From Paracoccus marcusii (GTDB lineage Bacteria; Pseudomonadota; Alphaproteobacteria; Rhodobacterales; Rhodobacteraceae), in the NCBI RefSeq assembly GCF_028621715.1, contig NZ_CP117466.1:563001-627000 (forward strand): a DNA stretch of 64,000 nucleotides, in the 5' to 3' direction. Made by a program: the position numbers and the translations under genes. Of this stretch, positions 43,768 through 52,306 are shown piece after piece. The first letter of the stretch is position 1, and every line of letters starts with the position of its first letter. The notes beneath the pieces were generated by a model. That model was given only the letters and a program-made list of their open reading frames with translations, was not told where the DNA came from and did no database searches.

Positions 43768-44343
43768 TCAGCCGTTTCCGCGCGGATCGATCCAACCGAC
43801 GTTGCCGTCGTCGCGGCGGTGGACGACATTGACGCCGCCGTGTTTCTCGTTGCGGAACACCAGCAGAGGGGTGCCCGACAGTTCCATCTGCATCACCGCA
43901 TCGCCGACCGACAGGGTGGGCACGCGGCTTTGCATTTCGGCGATGATGATCGGCTGCAGGCTGTCATCCTGCGATTCCCACGCATCCTCGTCGGCGGCCA
44001 GCACATAGCTGCCTGCCTCGCCGAAGACAACCGGTTCGGGCCGTTCCTTGTGGTGGTCCTTCAGGCGGCGCTTGTAGCGGCGCAGCTGCTTGTCCATCTT
44101 CTCGCGGCAGGCCTCGAAGGCGGCATAGATGTCGGTATCCGTCCCGCGCGCGGCCACGTTCAGGCCGGTGGACAGGTGCACGACCGAATCGCACATGAAC
44201 TGATGCGCGTCCTTGGAAAAGGTCACCGCCGCATCGGTCGGACGCTGAGAGTACTTCTCGATCGTGGCGCCCAGTTCGGTCTTTACATGCGTGCTGAGGG
44301 CATCACCCACATCGATGTGTTTTCCGCTGATGGTATAGCGCAT
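43768..44343 (-). CDS. hpf: Long-form ribosome hibernation promoting factor
   Basis: This 191-residue long HPF has an N-terminal S30AE domain (MRYTISGKHIDVGDALSTHV, then FEACREKMDKQLRRYKRRLK near residue 88) that binds the 30S decoding centre. A linker and a C-terminal dimerisation domain follow from about residue 130 (QPIIIAEMQSRVPTLSVGDA, PLLVFRNEKHGGVNVVHRRD). This form pairs ribosomes into 100S dimers in stationary phase. GGAGAGGAG before ATG 44343 settles the start. A promoter candidate lies between lptB and this gene. In many alphaproteobacteria rpoN stands here; it is absent. Confidence 0.95.
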   Translation of the reverse strand: MRYTISGKHIDVGDALSTHVKTELGATIEKYSQRPTDAAVTFSKDAHQFMCDSVVHLSTGLNVAARGTDTDIYAAFEACREKMDKQLRRYKRRLKDHHKERPEPVVFGEAGSYVLAADEDAWESQDDSLQPIIIAEMQSRVPTLSVGDAVMQMELSGTPLLVFRNEKHGGVNVVHRRDDGNVGWIDPRGNG

Positions 44344-44450
44344 CGTCACTCCTCTCCGGTTGCCCGTCGTCGCGGCGCCTGCCCGCCACTGGTGCCGGCA
44401 AGGGCGCGAACGGGTTGAACGGGGCGGCATCTCCGCACCCGCATATCTCA

Positions 44451-44479
44451 ATTTGGTGACAGCGCGCGCCGACTGTCAA
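44451..44479 (-). promoter_or_regulatory. Candidate hpf promoter with a perfect TTGACA box
   Basis: On the minus strand TTGACA (44479-44474) is followed after 17 bases by CCAAAT (44456-44451), a weak -10. An inverted repeat TGACAG-N10-CTGTCA (44457-44478) covers the spacer and the -35 and may be a regulator site. It is placed about 110 bases before the hpf start and just after lptB. Confidence 0.45.
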
Positions 44480-44522
44480 CGGCCCACACGGGGGCGTGAC
44501 CCTGAATCGGATTTCCGCGCGC

Positions 44523-45257
44523 TCAGGACAGCGAGAAGCTGTCGCCCAGATAGACCTCGCGCACGCGCGGATCGGCCACGATCTGGTCGGTCGTGCCCGA
44601 CATCAGCACATGCCCGTCATGCAGGATATAGGCCCGGTCGACGATGCCCAGGGTCTCGCGCACGTTGTGATCGGTGATCAGGACGCCGATCCCGCGCGAC
44701 TTCAGCGCATGGACCAGGGTTCGGATCTCGCCCACGGCGATGGGATCGACGCCCGCAAAGGGTTCGTCCAGCAGCAGGAAGCCCGGATCGGACGCCAGGC
44801 AGCGGGCGATCTCGGCCCGCCTGCGTTCGCCGCCCGACAGGGCCAGCGCCGGCGCCCCGCGCAGATGCGTGATCGAGAAATCGGCCAGCAGCTCCTCCAG
44901 CCGGTCGCGCCTGTGGCGGGGGTCGTCGACTGCCACCTCCAGCACCGCCATGATGTTCTGCTCGACCGTCAGGCCGCGAAAGATCGACATCTCCTGCGGC
45001 AGATAGCCGATGCCCATGCGCGCGCGGCGGAACATCGGCAGGCGCGTGACGTCGCGACCGTCGATCAGCACCTGCCCGGCATCGGCCGTGACCAGCCCCG
45101 CGATGCAGTAGAAGCACGTCGTCTTGCCCGACCCGTTCGGGCCCAGCAGGGCCACCACTTCTCCGCGCTGCAGGCTGACGGACACGTCGCGGATTACGGG
45201 GCGGTTGCGATAGGACTTGCGCAGGCCGCGCACGTCCAGCCCGGAACGGTCGGTCAT
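44523..45257 (-). CDS. lptB: LPS export ABC transporter ATP-binding protein LptB
   Basis: LptB is the ATPase of the LptB2FG complex that extracts lipopolysaccharide from the inner membrane. The 244 residues contain Walker A LLGPNGSGKTTCFYCIAGLV near residue 37, the family's GIGYLPQEMSIFRGLTVEQN, signature LSGGERRRAEIARCLA and Walker B FLLLDEPFAGVDPIAV. The phrase LITDHNVRETLGIVDRAYIL is typical of LptB. The start overlaps the lptA stop by one base (TGATG). LptF and LptG are not in the window. Confidence 0.96.
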   Translation of the reverse strand: MTDRSGLDVRGLRKSYRNRPVIRDVSVSLQRGEVVALLGPNGSGKTTCFYCIAGLVTADAGQVLIDGRDVTRLPMFRRARMGIGYLPQEMSIFRGLTVEQNIMAVLEVAVDDPRHRRDRLEELLADFSITHLRGAPALALSGGERRRAEIARCLASDPGFLLLDEPFAGVDPIAVGEIRTLVHALKSRGIGVLITDHNVRETLGIVDRAYILHDGHVLMSGTTDQIVADPRVREVYLGDSFSLS

Positions 45258-45736
45258 CAGTTGGACCCCGGCTGCAGGACGGACCGCACGCGCCCCTGGA
45301 CCTGCGCCGCGCCCGTCGCCAGGTCGACCGTCATGCGCTCTCCGGCCAGCACATTGCTCCCCTGGGTCAGCAGCACGTCCCCAGTCAGCAGGACCGACCC
45401 CGCGGCGACGTCATAGACCGCCTCGGCGGCCTCGGCTGCGTCCTCCCCAGACACCAGGGTCACGTTGCCGGTCGCGGTCAGGCTGTCGATGCGCTGCTGG
45501 TCGCCGGATGCGTACTGCACGGCGACGCGGTCTGCCGACAGGCGCATCTCTCCCTGACCGATGACCACGTTGCCGGTGAACAGCGCGGTGCCGTCGGCCT
45601 GGTTGACGTCCAGATTGTCGGCCGACACCTCGACCGGGGCCGAGGTGTCGGCCTGCATCCCCCCGAAGGTGGTCTGCGCCAAGGCGGGCAGCGGCGCGGC
45701 CAGCGCCAGCGCGATCAGCAGGGGGCGAAGGGTCAT
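45257..45736 (-). CDS. lptA: LPS transport periplasmic protein LptA
   Basis: This 159-residue OstA-like jellyroll protein has a signal peptide (cleavage after ALA near residue 20). The repeating beta pattern VEVSADNLDVNQADGTALFT, ADRVAVQYASGDQQRIDSLT and ERMTVDLATGAAQVQGRVRS is the LptA fold, which bridges LptC to LptD and carries LPS across the periplasm. It lies between lptC (40 bases upstream) and lptB (one-base overlap). Confidence 0.93.
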   Translation of the reverse strand: MTLRPLLIALALAAPLPALAQTTFGGMQADTSAPVEVSADNLDVNQADGTALFTGNVVIGQGEMRLSADRVAVQYASGDQQRIDSLTATGNVTLVSGEDAAEAAEAVYDVAAGSVLLTGDVLLTQGSNVLAGERMTVDLATGAAQVQGRVRSVLQPGSN

Positions 45737-45776
45737 CGGGTCCTCGATAGGGCTTCGGGCGGAAAGCGGCCCGGTG

Positions 45777-46385
45777 TCAGGGTTGGTATATCAGACGCAC
45801 GCCGTCCGAGAAATTCAAGACTGCAGCCCCGTCGCCCGCCGAATCGACCGCAGCGGCCCCGGCATCGGCATCGGTCGCAGCAGGGGCCAGCCGCATGCGG
45901 CCCGCCGTGATGCGGCCAAAGGGCGCCTGCGCCTCGACCCCGCGGTCGGCCTGGAGGACCGACGTATCGGTCCGCGCGTCGATCTGCGGCGTGTCCAGCT
46001 GCCAGCCGCTGCTGGTGGTCATGCGCACGCCGCCCTCCAGCCGTACCAGCCCGTCCAGCAACCCGCCCTGCGGCGCGGTCAGATCGGCACGCAGCCCGTC
46101 GGGGCGCAGCCAGTCCAGCGCCACGTCTCCCGCCGCCCCGCCGGACCCGCCCGGCGTGACCTGCGCCGCGCGCAGGGTCAGCTGCGCCCCGTCGCCGGTC
46201 ACCCCGCTGTATTCGGGCGCGACGATCCGGTTGTCACGCGCCGCAGCCTGGGCATCGACTTCGGCATAGGGAATGCGCGATTCCACGTCAGAACCGCGGC
46301 TGAACAGGAACATCGTCGACAACATCGCCAGCGCCACCAGCGGCAGCAGCACGCGCAGCCAGCGGACGATGCGGGTCCGCGACAT
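45777..46385 (-). CDS. lptC: LPS export system protein LptC
   Basis: This 202-residue bitopic protein has one N-terminal helix, WLRVLLPLVALAMLSTMFLF, then a periplasmic beta-jellyroll with PEYSGVTGDGAQLTLRAAQV, TAPQGGLLDGLVRLEGGVRM and FGRITAGRMRLA. It docks on LptFG and receives LPS before LptA. The kdsD stop lies two bases from its start, so kdsD, lptC, lptA and lptB form one operon linking Kdo synthesis with LPS export. Confidence 0.9.
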   Translation of the reverse strand: MSRTRIVRWLRVLLPLVALAMLSTMFLFSRGSDVESRIPYAEVDAQAAARDNRIVAPEYSGVTGDGAQLTLRAAQVTPGGSGGAAGDVALDWLRPDGLRADLTAPQGGLLDGLVRLEGGVRMTTSSGWQLDTPQIDARTDTSVLQADRGVEAQAPFGRITAGRMRLAPAATDADAGAAAVDSAGDGAAVLNFSDGVRLIYQP

Positions 46386-46387
46386 TG

Positions 46388-47332
46388 TCAGACCAGCCCC
46401 GCACGCAGGCAGTCGTGGATGTGCAGGATGCCGCGGGGGCGCCCGTCCTCGACCGCGAACAGGCAGGTGATCTTGCGCTCCTGCATCTGCGCCAGGGCGG
46501 CCTCGGCCAAGGCGCCGGGCCCGATGGTGCGCGGCGCGGGCGTCATCACGGCGCGCGCGTCCAGGTCCAGCAGGCCCTGCATGTGGCGGCGCAGGTCGCC
46601 GTCGGTGATGATCCCCGCCAGCGCACCGTCCCCGTCCACGACCCCGGTCACGCCATAGCCCTTCTGACTGATCACCAGCAGCGCCTCGGACATGGGGGCA
46701 TCAAGCCCGACCAGCGGCAGGTCGGTGTGCATCAGGTCGCCCACCTTCGCCAGCAGCGCGCCCAGCTTGCCGCCGGGATGAAAGGTGCGGAAATGCTCGG
46801 GCGTGAACTTGCGATGCTCCATCAACGCGATGGCCAGCGCATCGCCCAAGGCCAGCGTCATCGTGGTCGACGTCGTGGGCACGATCCCGTTGCCGCAGGC
46901 CTCCTGTGCGGCGGGCAGCACCAGCCCCAGGTCCGCCTGCCGCATCAGCGTCGATTGCGGCCGCGCCGCAACCCCGATCAGCGGGATCGAGAACCGCCGC
47001 GTATGCGCGATCAGGTCGGCCAGCTCGGGCGTCTCGCCGCTGTTGGACAGGACCAGCGCCAGGTCGGATTCGGTGACCATGCCCAGATCGCCGTGGCTGG
47101 CCTCGGCCGGGTGCACGAACTGCGCGGGCGTCCCGGTGGAGGCGAAGGTCGCCGCGATCTTGCGGCCCACATGGCCCGACTTGCCCATGCCCGACACGAC
47201 CACCCGGCCGCGCACCGCCAGGATCATCTCGACCGCGCGCGAGAACTCGTGGCCCAGACCCGCCGACAGGGCCTCCAGCCCTGCGATCTCGACCCCGATC
47301 ACCCGTCGCGCCGTCTCGATGTAATCCGCCAC
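46388..47332 (-). CDS. kdsD: Arabinose-5-phosphate isomerase KdsD/KpsF
   Basis: This 314-residue enzyme converts ribulose-5-phosphate to arabinose-5-phosphate, the first step of Kdo synthesis for LPS. A SIS domain covers about residues 30-170 (RVVVSGMGKSGHVGRKIAAT, STGTPAQFVHPAEASHGDLG, VLSNSGETPELADL). Two CBS domains follow, with GVTGVVDGDGALAGIITDGD and MTPAPRTI. The start is GTG. The only ribosome-binding sequence, GAAGAAGG, belongs to the tail of a truncated interspersed repeat (copy F). Confidence 0.95.
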   Translation of the reverse strand: MADYIETARRVIGVEIAGLEALSAGLGHEFSRAVEMILAVRGRVVVSGMGKSGHVGRKIAATFASTGTPAQFVHPAEASHGDLGMVTESDLALVLSNSGETPELADLIAHTRRFSIPLIGVAARPQSTLMRQADLGLVLPAAQEACGNGIVPTTSTTMTLALGDALAIALMEHRKFTPEHFRTFHPGGKLGALLAKVGDLMHTDLPLVGLDAPMSEALLVISQKGYGVTGVVDGDGALAGIITDGDLRRHMQGLLDLDARAVMTPAPRTIGPGALAEAALAQMQERKITCLFAVEDGRPRGILHIHDCLRAGLV

Positions 47333-47338
47333 GCCCTA

Positions 47339-47363
47339 CCCTTCTTCTTTGTTCAAATACCCG
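47339..47363 (-). repeat. Interspersed repeat tail, copy F (no GC hairpin), at the kdsD start
   Basis: On the minus strand GGGTATTTGAACAAAGAAGA is followed by AGGGTAGGGC and the GTG of kdsD. It matches the AT-richer tail of copies A-C, but the GC hairpin is missing. As at 26627, the GAAGAAG stretch is the ribosome-binding site of the following gene. Confidence 0.65.
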
Positions 47364-47371
47364 TTGCCCGC

Positions 47372-47986
47372 TCAGTGGCGAAAGATGTCGCCCTCTTCGC
47401 CCCAGCCCAGCAGGTCCAGATGGGCACGCGCGGGCAGAAAGTCAAAGCAGGCCTGCGCCAGGCCCAGCCTGTTCTCGCGCTTCAGCCGCTCTTCCAGGGC
47501 ATCCTTTAGCTTGTGCAGGTGCAGAACGTCCGACGCGGCATATTCCAGCTGCGCGTCCGACAGGTCGGCCGCGCCCCAGTCGCTGGTCTGCTGCTGCTTG
47601 CTGACATCGACGCCCACCAGCTCCTGCAGCAGGTATTTCAGCCCGTGCCGGTCGGTAAACGTCCGCACCAGCCGCGAGGCAATCTTGGTGCACCAGACGG
47701 GCGAGGTGACCACCCCGAACGCGTTCTCCAGCGCGGCGATGTCGAAACGGCCGAAATGGAACAGCTTGACCACCTTGGGGTCGGTCAGCAGCTTGGTCAG
47801 GTTCGGAGCCTCGGTCTGGCCCCGGTCGATCTGGACCAGATGCGCCTCGCCGTCGCCCGACGACAGCTGCACCAGGCACAGCCGGTCGCGGCGCGGGTCA
47901 AGGCCCATCGTCTCGGTGTCGATGGCCACGACCGGGCCCAGCACCAGATCGTCGGGAAGGTCGTTCGGGTACAGATGGATGCTCAT
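47372..47986 (-). CDS. rnd: Ribonuclease D (exonuclease domain only)
   Basis: This 204-residue DEDD-type 3'-5' exonuclease has VVAIDTETMGLDPRRDRLCL near residue 19 (ExoI), KLFHFGRFDIAALENAFG (ExoII) and LEYAASDVLHLHKLKDAL (ExoIII with Tyr). The HRDC domains of E. coli RNase D are lacking, as is usual for the short alphaproteobacterial form that trims tRNA 3' ends. The start MSIHLYPNDLPDD is chosen; the longer frame upstream is Arg/Pro noise. It precedes kdsD, separated by a repeat fragment. Confidence 0.93.
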   Translation of the reverse strand: MSIHLYPNDLPDDLVLGPVVAIDTETMGLDPRRDRLCLVQLSSGDGEAHLVQIDRGQTEAPNLTKLLTDPKVVKLFHFGRFDIAALENAFGVVTSPVWCTKIASRLVRTFTDRHGLKYLLQELVGVDVSKQQQTSDWGAADLSDAQLEYAASDVLHLHKLKDALEERLKRENRLGLAQACFDFLPARAHLDLLGWGEEGDIFRH

Positions 47987-48095
47987 CGCCGGTCCTGCCT
48001 GAATTGCGCGCCGCCCGGCCCGTCCCCGGACCCGCGGCTTGGCGCCCCTTCGACCAGAAACCGGCCCGCCAATCCAGCGAAAATCGCGTGACCGG

Positions 48096-48383
48096 TCAGG
48101 CAGGGGGCGTCCAGGCCGGGGGCGCGGGCTCCTCGCGATGCGCAAACCGCATCAGGTGGCTTTCGATCACCGCGCGCAGACCCTCCAGCGATTCAGTATC
48201 CGCGGCTTCCAGCGTCAGGCGCAGGGACGCGTCCTGCGCCTCGATCTGGGCCACGCCCATCTCGAAGGTCAGCACCGCCAGGCGGTTGTCATGGGTCACC
48301 GGGATCTTGTGACCGAAATGCTTGGCCATCGTGCCGGTCAGCGCGGCGGCGCGGGCGGTGGGAAAATCGGCAGTCATGCGCAT
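48096..48383 (-). CDS. DUF2218 family protein
   Basis: This 95-residue protein has the family pattern PTARAAALTGTMAKHFGHKI, AQIEAQDASLRLTLEAADTE, LRAVIESHLMRFAHRE and a final W. It has no signal peptide or known activity. DUF2218 genes commonly stand beside siderophore-iron importers, as here: the gene is divergent from the siderophore ABC operon with 181 bases between starts. AAGGAC is well placed before ATG 48383. A role in handling imported iron-siderophore is inferred only from that association. Confidence 0.88.
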   Translation of the reverse strand: MRMTADFPTARAAALTGTMAKHFGHKIPVTHDNRLAVLTFEMGVAQIEAQDASLRLTLEAADTESLEGLRAVIESHLMRFAHREEPAPPAWTPPA

Positions 48384-48564
48384 GGGATGTCCTTTCGCGA
48401 ATGCCCCGCAGCTAGGATGCCAAAGCGATTGAGTCAACAATTCGCCGCGATATTCCGACAAAAAGACCCTGACATTCTTGCGCGGCGCGCGCGACGGCGC
48501 TAAGCCCGCCCGGCGTGCAGCCAGGATCCAGCCACCACGCGCAACCTTGATCGAAAGGATCGCC

Positions 48565-49464
48565 ATGCGCCGCATCGCATCGCCCGCCCTGTTGGCCACC
48601 GCCCTGATGACCGCGCCGGTCGCGGCCCTGGCCCAGGTCACCGTCGATACCGCCCAGGGACCCGTGACCCTGCAGGACAATCCCGACAGCGTCGCGGTCT
48701 ATGACATGGCCGCGCTGGACACGATCACCGCCCTGGGCGTGACGCCCACGGGCAGCATCGACAACATCCTGGTCCCCGCCCTGCGCGATGCGGCGGCGGG
48801 CGCCACCCCCGTCGGCACCCTATTCGAACCCGATCTGGAGGCGCTGGCGGGGCTGGCGCCCGACCTGGTCATCGTCGGCGGCCGCTCCTCGACCCAGCTG
48901 GCGGCGGTGTCGCAGGTGGCGCCGGCCATCGACATGACCTTCGGCCCGGATCTTCTGGCCGATGCCCGCGCCCGGATCGACGCCTATGGCGCGCTGTTCG
49001 CCAAGACCACCCAAGCCGAGGAAATGACCGCCACCCTGGACGCCAGGCTGGCCGAACTGCGTGCCGCCGCCGATGGCCAGGGCACCGCGCTGATCGTGAT
49101 GACCAACGGCCCCAAGATGTCCGCCTATGGCGCAGGGTCGCGCTTTGGCTGGATCTTCGACGCGACCGGGCTGGAGGAGGCTGTGCCGGGGCTGGACGAC
49201 GCCACCCACGGCCAGGCGATCAGCCATGAGTTCATCGCCCAGGCCGATCCCGACTGGCTGCTGGTCGTCGACCGCGGCGCCGCCATCGGCGAGGACGGCC
49301 AGGGCGCGATGGAGACGCTGCGCTCGGACCTGGTGGCGGGCACGACCGCCTGGCAGCAGGATCACGTGATCCAGCTGGACCCGGCGGCGACCTATATCTC
49401 GGCCGGGGGCTACGGCTCGACCATGGCGGTGCTGGATCAGCTGACCCAGGCCTTCGCGGACTGA
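48565..49464 (+). CDS. Iron-siderophore ABC transporter substrate-binding protein
   Basis: The 299-residue precursor has a signal peptide (cleavage after ALA near residue 24). The class III binding-protein fold is visible as SVAVYDMAALDTITALGVTP, LEALAGLAPDLVIVGGRSST near residue 93, a long connecting helix, LIVMTNGPKMSAYGAGSRFG and AGGYGSTMAVLDQL. This is the FatB/CeuE group that captures ferric catecholate siderophores in the periplasm. GAAAGGA precedes the ATG. It is the first gene of a four-gene importer. I could not identify a convincing iron-regulator box in the divergent upstream region. Confidence 0.9.
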   Translation: MRRIASPALLATALMTAPVAALAQVTVDTAQGPVTLQDNPDSVAVYDMAALDTITALGVTPTGSIDNILVPALRDAAAGATPVGTLFEPDLEALAGLAPDLVIVGGRSSTQLAAVSQVAPAIDMTFGPDLLADARARIDAYGALFAKTTQAEEMTATLDARLAELRAAADGQGTALIVMTNGPKMSAYGAGSRFGWIFDATGLEEAVPGLDDATHGQAISHEFIAQADPDWLLVVDRGAAIGEDGQGAMETLRSDLVAGTTAWQQDHVIQLDPAATYISAGGYGSTMAVLDQLTQAFAD

Positions 49465-50432
49465 TGCGCCCCCTGCCCGCCCTGGCATCGGCGCTGGTCG
49501 CGCTGATGCTGGCCAGCCTGACGGTCGGCGCTGCCGACATCCGCGTGACGCAGGCGTTCAGCGATCCGCAGGCCCTGCTGGTCCTGCTGGAATCGCGCCT
49601 GCCGCGCACGCTGTCGGTGGTGCTGACCGGGGCCGCGCTGTCGGTGGCGGGGGTGCTGATCCAGGCGCTGGTCAGGAACCGCTTCGTCGGCCCCGACACC
49701 TCGGGCACGGCCGAGGGCGCGGCGCTTGGCCTTCTGGCCATCACCATCCTCTGGCCGACCAGCCCGCTGTGGCTGCGCATGGTCGCGGCCAGCCTGTCGG
49801 CCATGGTCACGACCGCGCTGTTCCTGGCCGTCATCCGCCGCCTGCCCGTGCGCGAGGTGATGCTGGTCCCCATCGCGGGGCTGGTCCTGTCGGGGGTGCT
49901 GGGCTCGGTCGTGACCTTCGTCGGCTGGCAGAGCGACCTGATGCAATATGTCGGCACCTGGCTGATGAGCGGCGAATTCTCGGGCGTGATCTCGGGGCGC
50001 TACGAGCTTTTGTGGATCGCGGGCGCGGCGGCGGGGCTGGCCTGGTTCTCGGCCGACCGCTTCGCGATCCTGGGCCTGGGCGATCAGGTGGCGACGGGGC
50101 TGGGCCTGTCCACGGCCGCGGTGATGCGGTTGGGCCTGGCGGTGGTGTCGGTCGTGACGGCGATGGTGGTGACCACGGTGGGGATGATCCCCTTCGTGGG
50201 GCTGGTCGTGCCGAACCTGGTGGCGCGGATCATGGGCGACAACCTGCGCGCATCCCTGCCCGTGGTGGCGCTGGCCGGGGCGGTGCTGGTCCTGGGCTGC
50301 GATCTGGCGGGGCGCCTGGTCATCCACCCCTATGAGGTGCCGGCCGGCACCATCCTGGGCGTGCTGGGCGCGGTCCTGTTCCTGTGGCTGCTGCATCGCC
50401 GGCCCCCTCGGTCGAAGCCCGCCCATGGATAG
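49464..50432 (+). CDS. Iron-siderophore ABC transporter permease 1 (FecCD family)
   Basis: This 322-residue polytopic permease of the BtuC/FecCD family has about nine or ten helices. TLSVVLTGAALSVAGVLIQA near residue 47 and VLSGVLGSVVTFVGWQS are typical, and GMIPFVGLVVPNLVARIMGD near residue 235 contains the EAA-like loop that contacts the ATPase. The start base is the last base of the previous stop (TGATG). It overlaps the second permease by eight bases. Confidence 0.92.
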   Translation: MRPLPALASALVALMLASLTVGAADIRVTQAFSDPQALLVLLESRLPRTLSVVLTGAALSVAGVLIQALVRNRFVGPDTSGTAEGAALGLLAITILWPTSPLWLRMVAASLSAMVTTALFLAVIRRLPVREVMLVPIAGLVLSGVLGSVVTFVGWQSDLMQYVGTWLMSGEFSGVISGRYELLWIAGAAAGLAWFSADRFAILGLGDQVATGLGLSTAAVMRLGLAVVSVVTAMVVTTVGMIPFVGLVVPNLVARIMGDNLRASLPVVALAGAVLVLGCDLAGRLVIHPYEVPAGTILGVLGAVLFLWLLHRRPPRSKPAHG

Positions 50433-51381
50433 GCGGGCGCGGATCATGGTGGGCGGGATGGCGCTGCTGCTGGCGGCGCTGTCGGCGCTGTGGATGCTGC
50501 AGGGTCTGGGCGGCGGCAATCGCGGCTTCATCCTAGGCCTGCGCGGGACCAAGCTGGCGGCGCTGGTCACCGTGGCGACCGCCATCGGGGTCGCCACGAT
50601 CCTGTTCCAGACGGTCGCCGCGAACCGGGTGCTGACACCGTCGATCATGGGCTTCGACGCGCTGTATGTGCTGCTGCAGACGGGCTTTGTGATGGCCTTG
50701 GGCAGCACGGGCCTAACCGCCCTGCCCGCGGGCCCGAAATTCCTGGCCGAGATCGCGGTGATGACCGCCCTGGCCGCCCTGCTGTTCGGCACGCTGCTGC
50801 TGCGCGGCGCGCGCGACCTGCCGCGGATGATCCTGACCGGGGTGATCCTGGGCGTGCTGTTCCGGTCGCTGTCGGGGTTTCTGGGCCGCATCCTGGACCC
50901 GAACGAATTCGCGGTGGTGCAATCGGTCAGCTTTGCCAGCTTCAACCGGGTCGATGCCACGCTGCTGCCCTGGGCGGCGGCGATCACGGGAGCGGCCGTG
51001 CTGGTCGCCTGGCGACTGTCGGCGCGGCTGGACGTGCTGGCGCTTGGGCGCGACCCGGCGGTGTCCCTGGGGCTGGCGCATCGCGCCATGGTGCTGGGCG
51101 TGCTGGGGCTGGTCGCGGTGCTGGTCTCGGTCTCGACCGCGCTGGTCGGGCCGGTGGCCTTCTTCGGGCTCATCGTGGCGGGGCTGGCGCATGGACTGAT
51201 GCGGACCGCGCGCCACGCGGCGCTGCTGCCCGCGGCGGCGCTGTCGGCGGCGATCCTGCTGGTGGGGGGACAGTGGCTCTTCGAACGCCAGCTGGGCCAG
51301 GCCGCCACCCTGTCGGTCGTCGTGGAATTCGCGGGCGGCCTGTTCTTCCTGTATCTGCTGCTGAAGGGGCGCATCCGATGA
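50425..51381 (+). CDS. Iron-siderophore ABC transporter permease 2 (FecCD family)
   Basis: This 318-residue partner permease begins MDRRARIMVGGMALLLAALS, followed by LGLRGTKLAALVTVATAIGV and FQTVAANRVLTPSIMGFDAL, the FecCD entry motif. GPVAFFGLIVAGLAHGLMRT near residue 246 is the ATPase-contact loop. Together with permease 1 it forms the heterodimeric channel for the ferric siderophore. The stop overlaps the ATPase start by four bases (ATGA). Confidence 0.92.
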   Translation: MDRRARIMVGGMALLLAALSALWMLQGLGGGNRGFILGLRGTKLAALVTVATAIGVATILFQTVAANRVLTPSIMGFDALYVLLQTGFVMALGSTGLTALPAGPKFLAEIAVMTALAALLFGTLLLRGARDLPRMILTGVILGVLFRSLSGFLGRILDPNEFAVVQSVSFASFNRVDATLLPWAAAITGAAVLVAWRLSARLDVLALGRDPAVSLGLAHRAMVLGVLGLVAVLVSVSTALVGPVAFFGLIVAGLAHGLMRTARHAALLPAAALSAAILLVGGQWLFERQLGQAATLSVVVEFAGGLFFLYLLLKGRIR

Positions 51382-52136
51382 TCCAGATCGAAGGGGTCTG
51401 CCACGCGATCGCCGACACGCCGATCCTGCACGACATCACGACGACCCTGCCCAAGGGTCGGCTGACGGCGCTGATCGGCCCGAACGGGGCGGGCAAGTCG
51501 ACGCTTCTGCGCCTGATCGGACGGCTGGAGCCGCTGCAGCAGGGCCGGGTCACCGTGGCCAGCCACGACGTGACCACGACACCGACCGACCGGCTGGCGC
51601 AGGTCATGGCGATCCTGGGCCAGCAGAACGCCATCGCCAGCCGCCTGCGCCTGTCCGAGCTGGTGGCCTTCGGCCGCTGGCCGCATCACAAGGGCCGCCC
51701 GGGTCCGCAGGACCACGCGCTGGTCTGGCTGGCGCTGAAGACCTTTGCCCTGGCCGATCTGGCCGACCGGTTCCTGGACGAGGTGTCGGGCGGGCAGGCG
51801 CAGCGCGCGCATATCGCGATGGCCTGGGCGCAGGATACCGACTGGCTGCTTCTGGACGAGCCGCTGAACAACCTGGACATGGCCCATGCCCGCGCCCTGA
51901 TGGGCCGGCTGCGCGGGCTGGTCGATCAGGGCGGGCGCAGCGTGGCGATGGTGGTGCACGAGATCAACTATGCCGCGGCCTGGGCCGATCACGTGATCGC
52001 CATGAAGGACGGCCGCGTGTCTGCCGAAGGCACCCCGGCCGAGGTGCTGACCGAGGCGGTGCTGTCGGACCTCTACGACGCGCCCATCCGCGTCGGCGCG
52101 CATCAGGGCCGCCCGCTGGTCCTGCACCACGTCTGA
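51378..52136 (+). CDS. Iron-siderophore ABC transporter ATP-binding protein
   Basis: This 252-residue ATPase of the FepC/FatE group has Walker A LIGPNGAGKSTLLRLIGRLE near residue 32, Q-loop in ILGQQNAIASRLRLSELVAF, signature EVSGGQAQRAHIAMAWAQ, Walker B WLLLDEPLNNLDM and switch histidine VVHEIN. It energises the two permeases upstream. Three GC hairpins, members of the repeat family, follow before the convergent tonB gene. Confidence 0.94.
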   Translation: MIQIEGVCHAIADTPILHDITTTLPKGRLTALIGPNGAGKSTLLRLIGRLEPLQQGRVTVASHDVTTTPTDRLAQVMAILGQQNAIASRLRLSELVAFGRWPHHKGRPGPQDHALVWLALKTFALADLADRFLDEVSGGQAQRAHIAMAWAQDTDWLLLDEPLNNLDMAHARALMGRLRGLVDQGGRSVAMVVHEINYAAAWADHVIAMKDGRVSAEGTPAEVLTEAVLSDLYDAPIRVGAHQGRPLVLHHV

Positions 52137-52145
52137 CGCGCCGCT

Positions 52146-52260
52146 GCCGGGCTTGCAGCCCGGCGGAGCCCCGGGGGGCTGCACCCCCCGGCCCCCCCGC
52201 GCCGGCCACGAATCGCACGGGACGATCCTCACGGCACCGTACCGCGGGGGCGCAGCCCCC
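52146..52260. repeat. Cluster of GC hairpins (copy G) between convergent iron operons
   Basis: There are three inverted repeats: GCCGGGCT/AGCCCGGC (52146-52164), CCGGGGGG/CCCCCCGG (52171-52191, followed by CCCCCC) and GGGGGC/GCCCCC (52246-52260). The middle one has the core of the interspersed family. The 171-base gap between the importer ATPase gene and tonB holds these and no frame that I can support. They may act as two-way terminators. Confidence 0.65.
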
Positions 52261-52306
52261 GGCGCAAGACGCCCCTTCGATGGGGGCGGCTTGCGCGGCC
52301 CTGCGA

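Noticed and set aside
48429-48456. TTGAGT-N16-TATTCC as promoter or iron box for the siderophore operon
   Set aside because: The -10 matches poorly and the region does not fit TGA-N9-TCA or Irr-type patterns.
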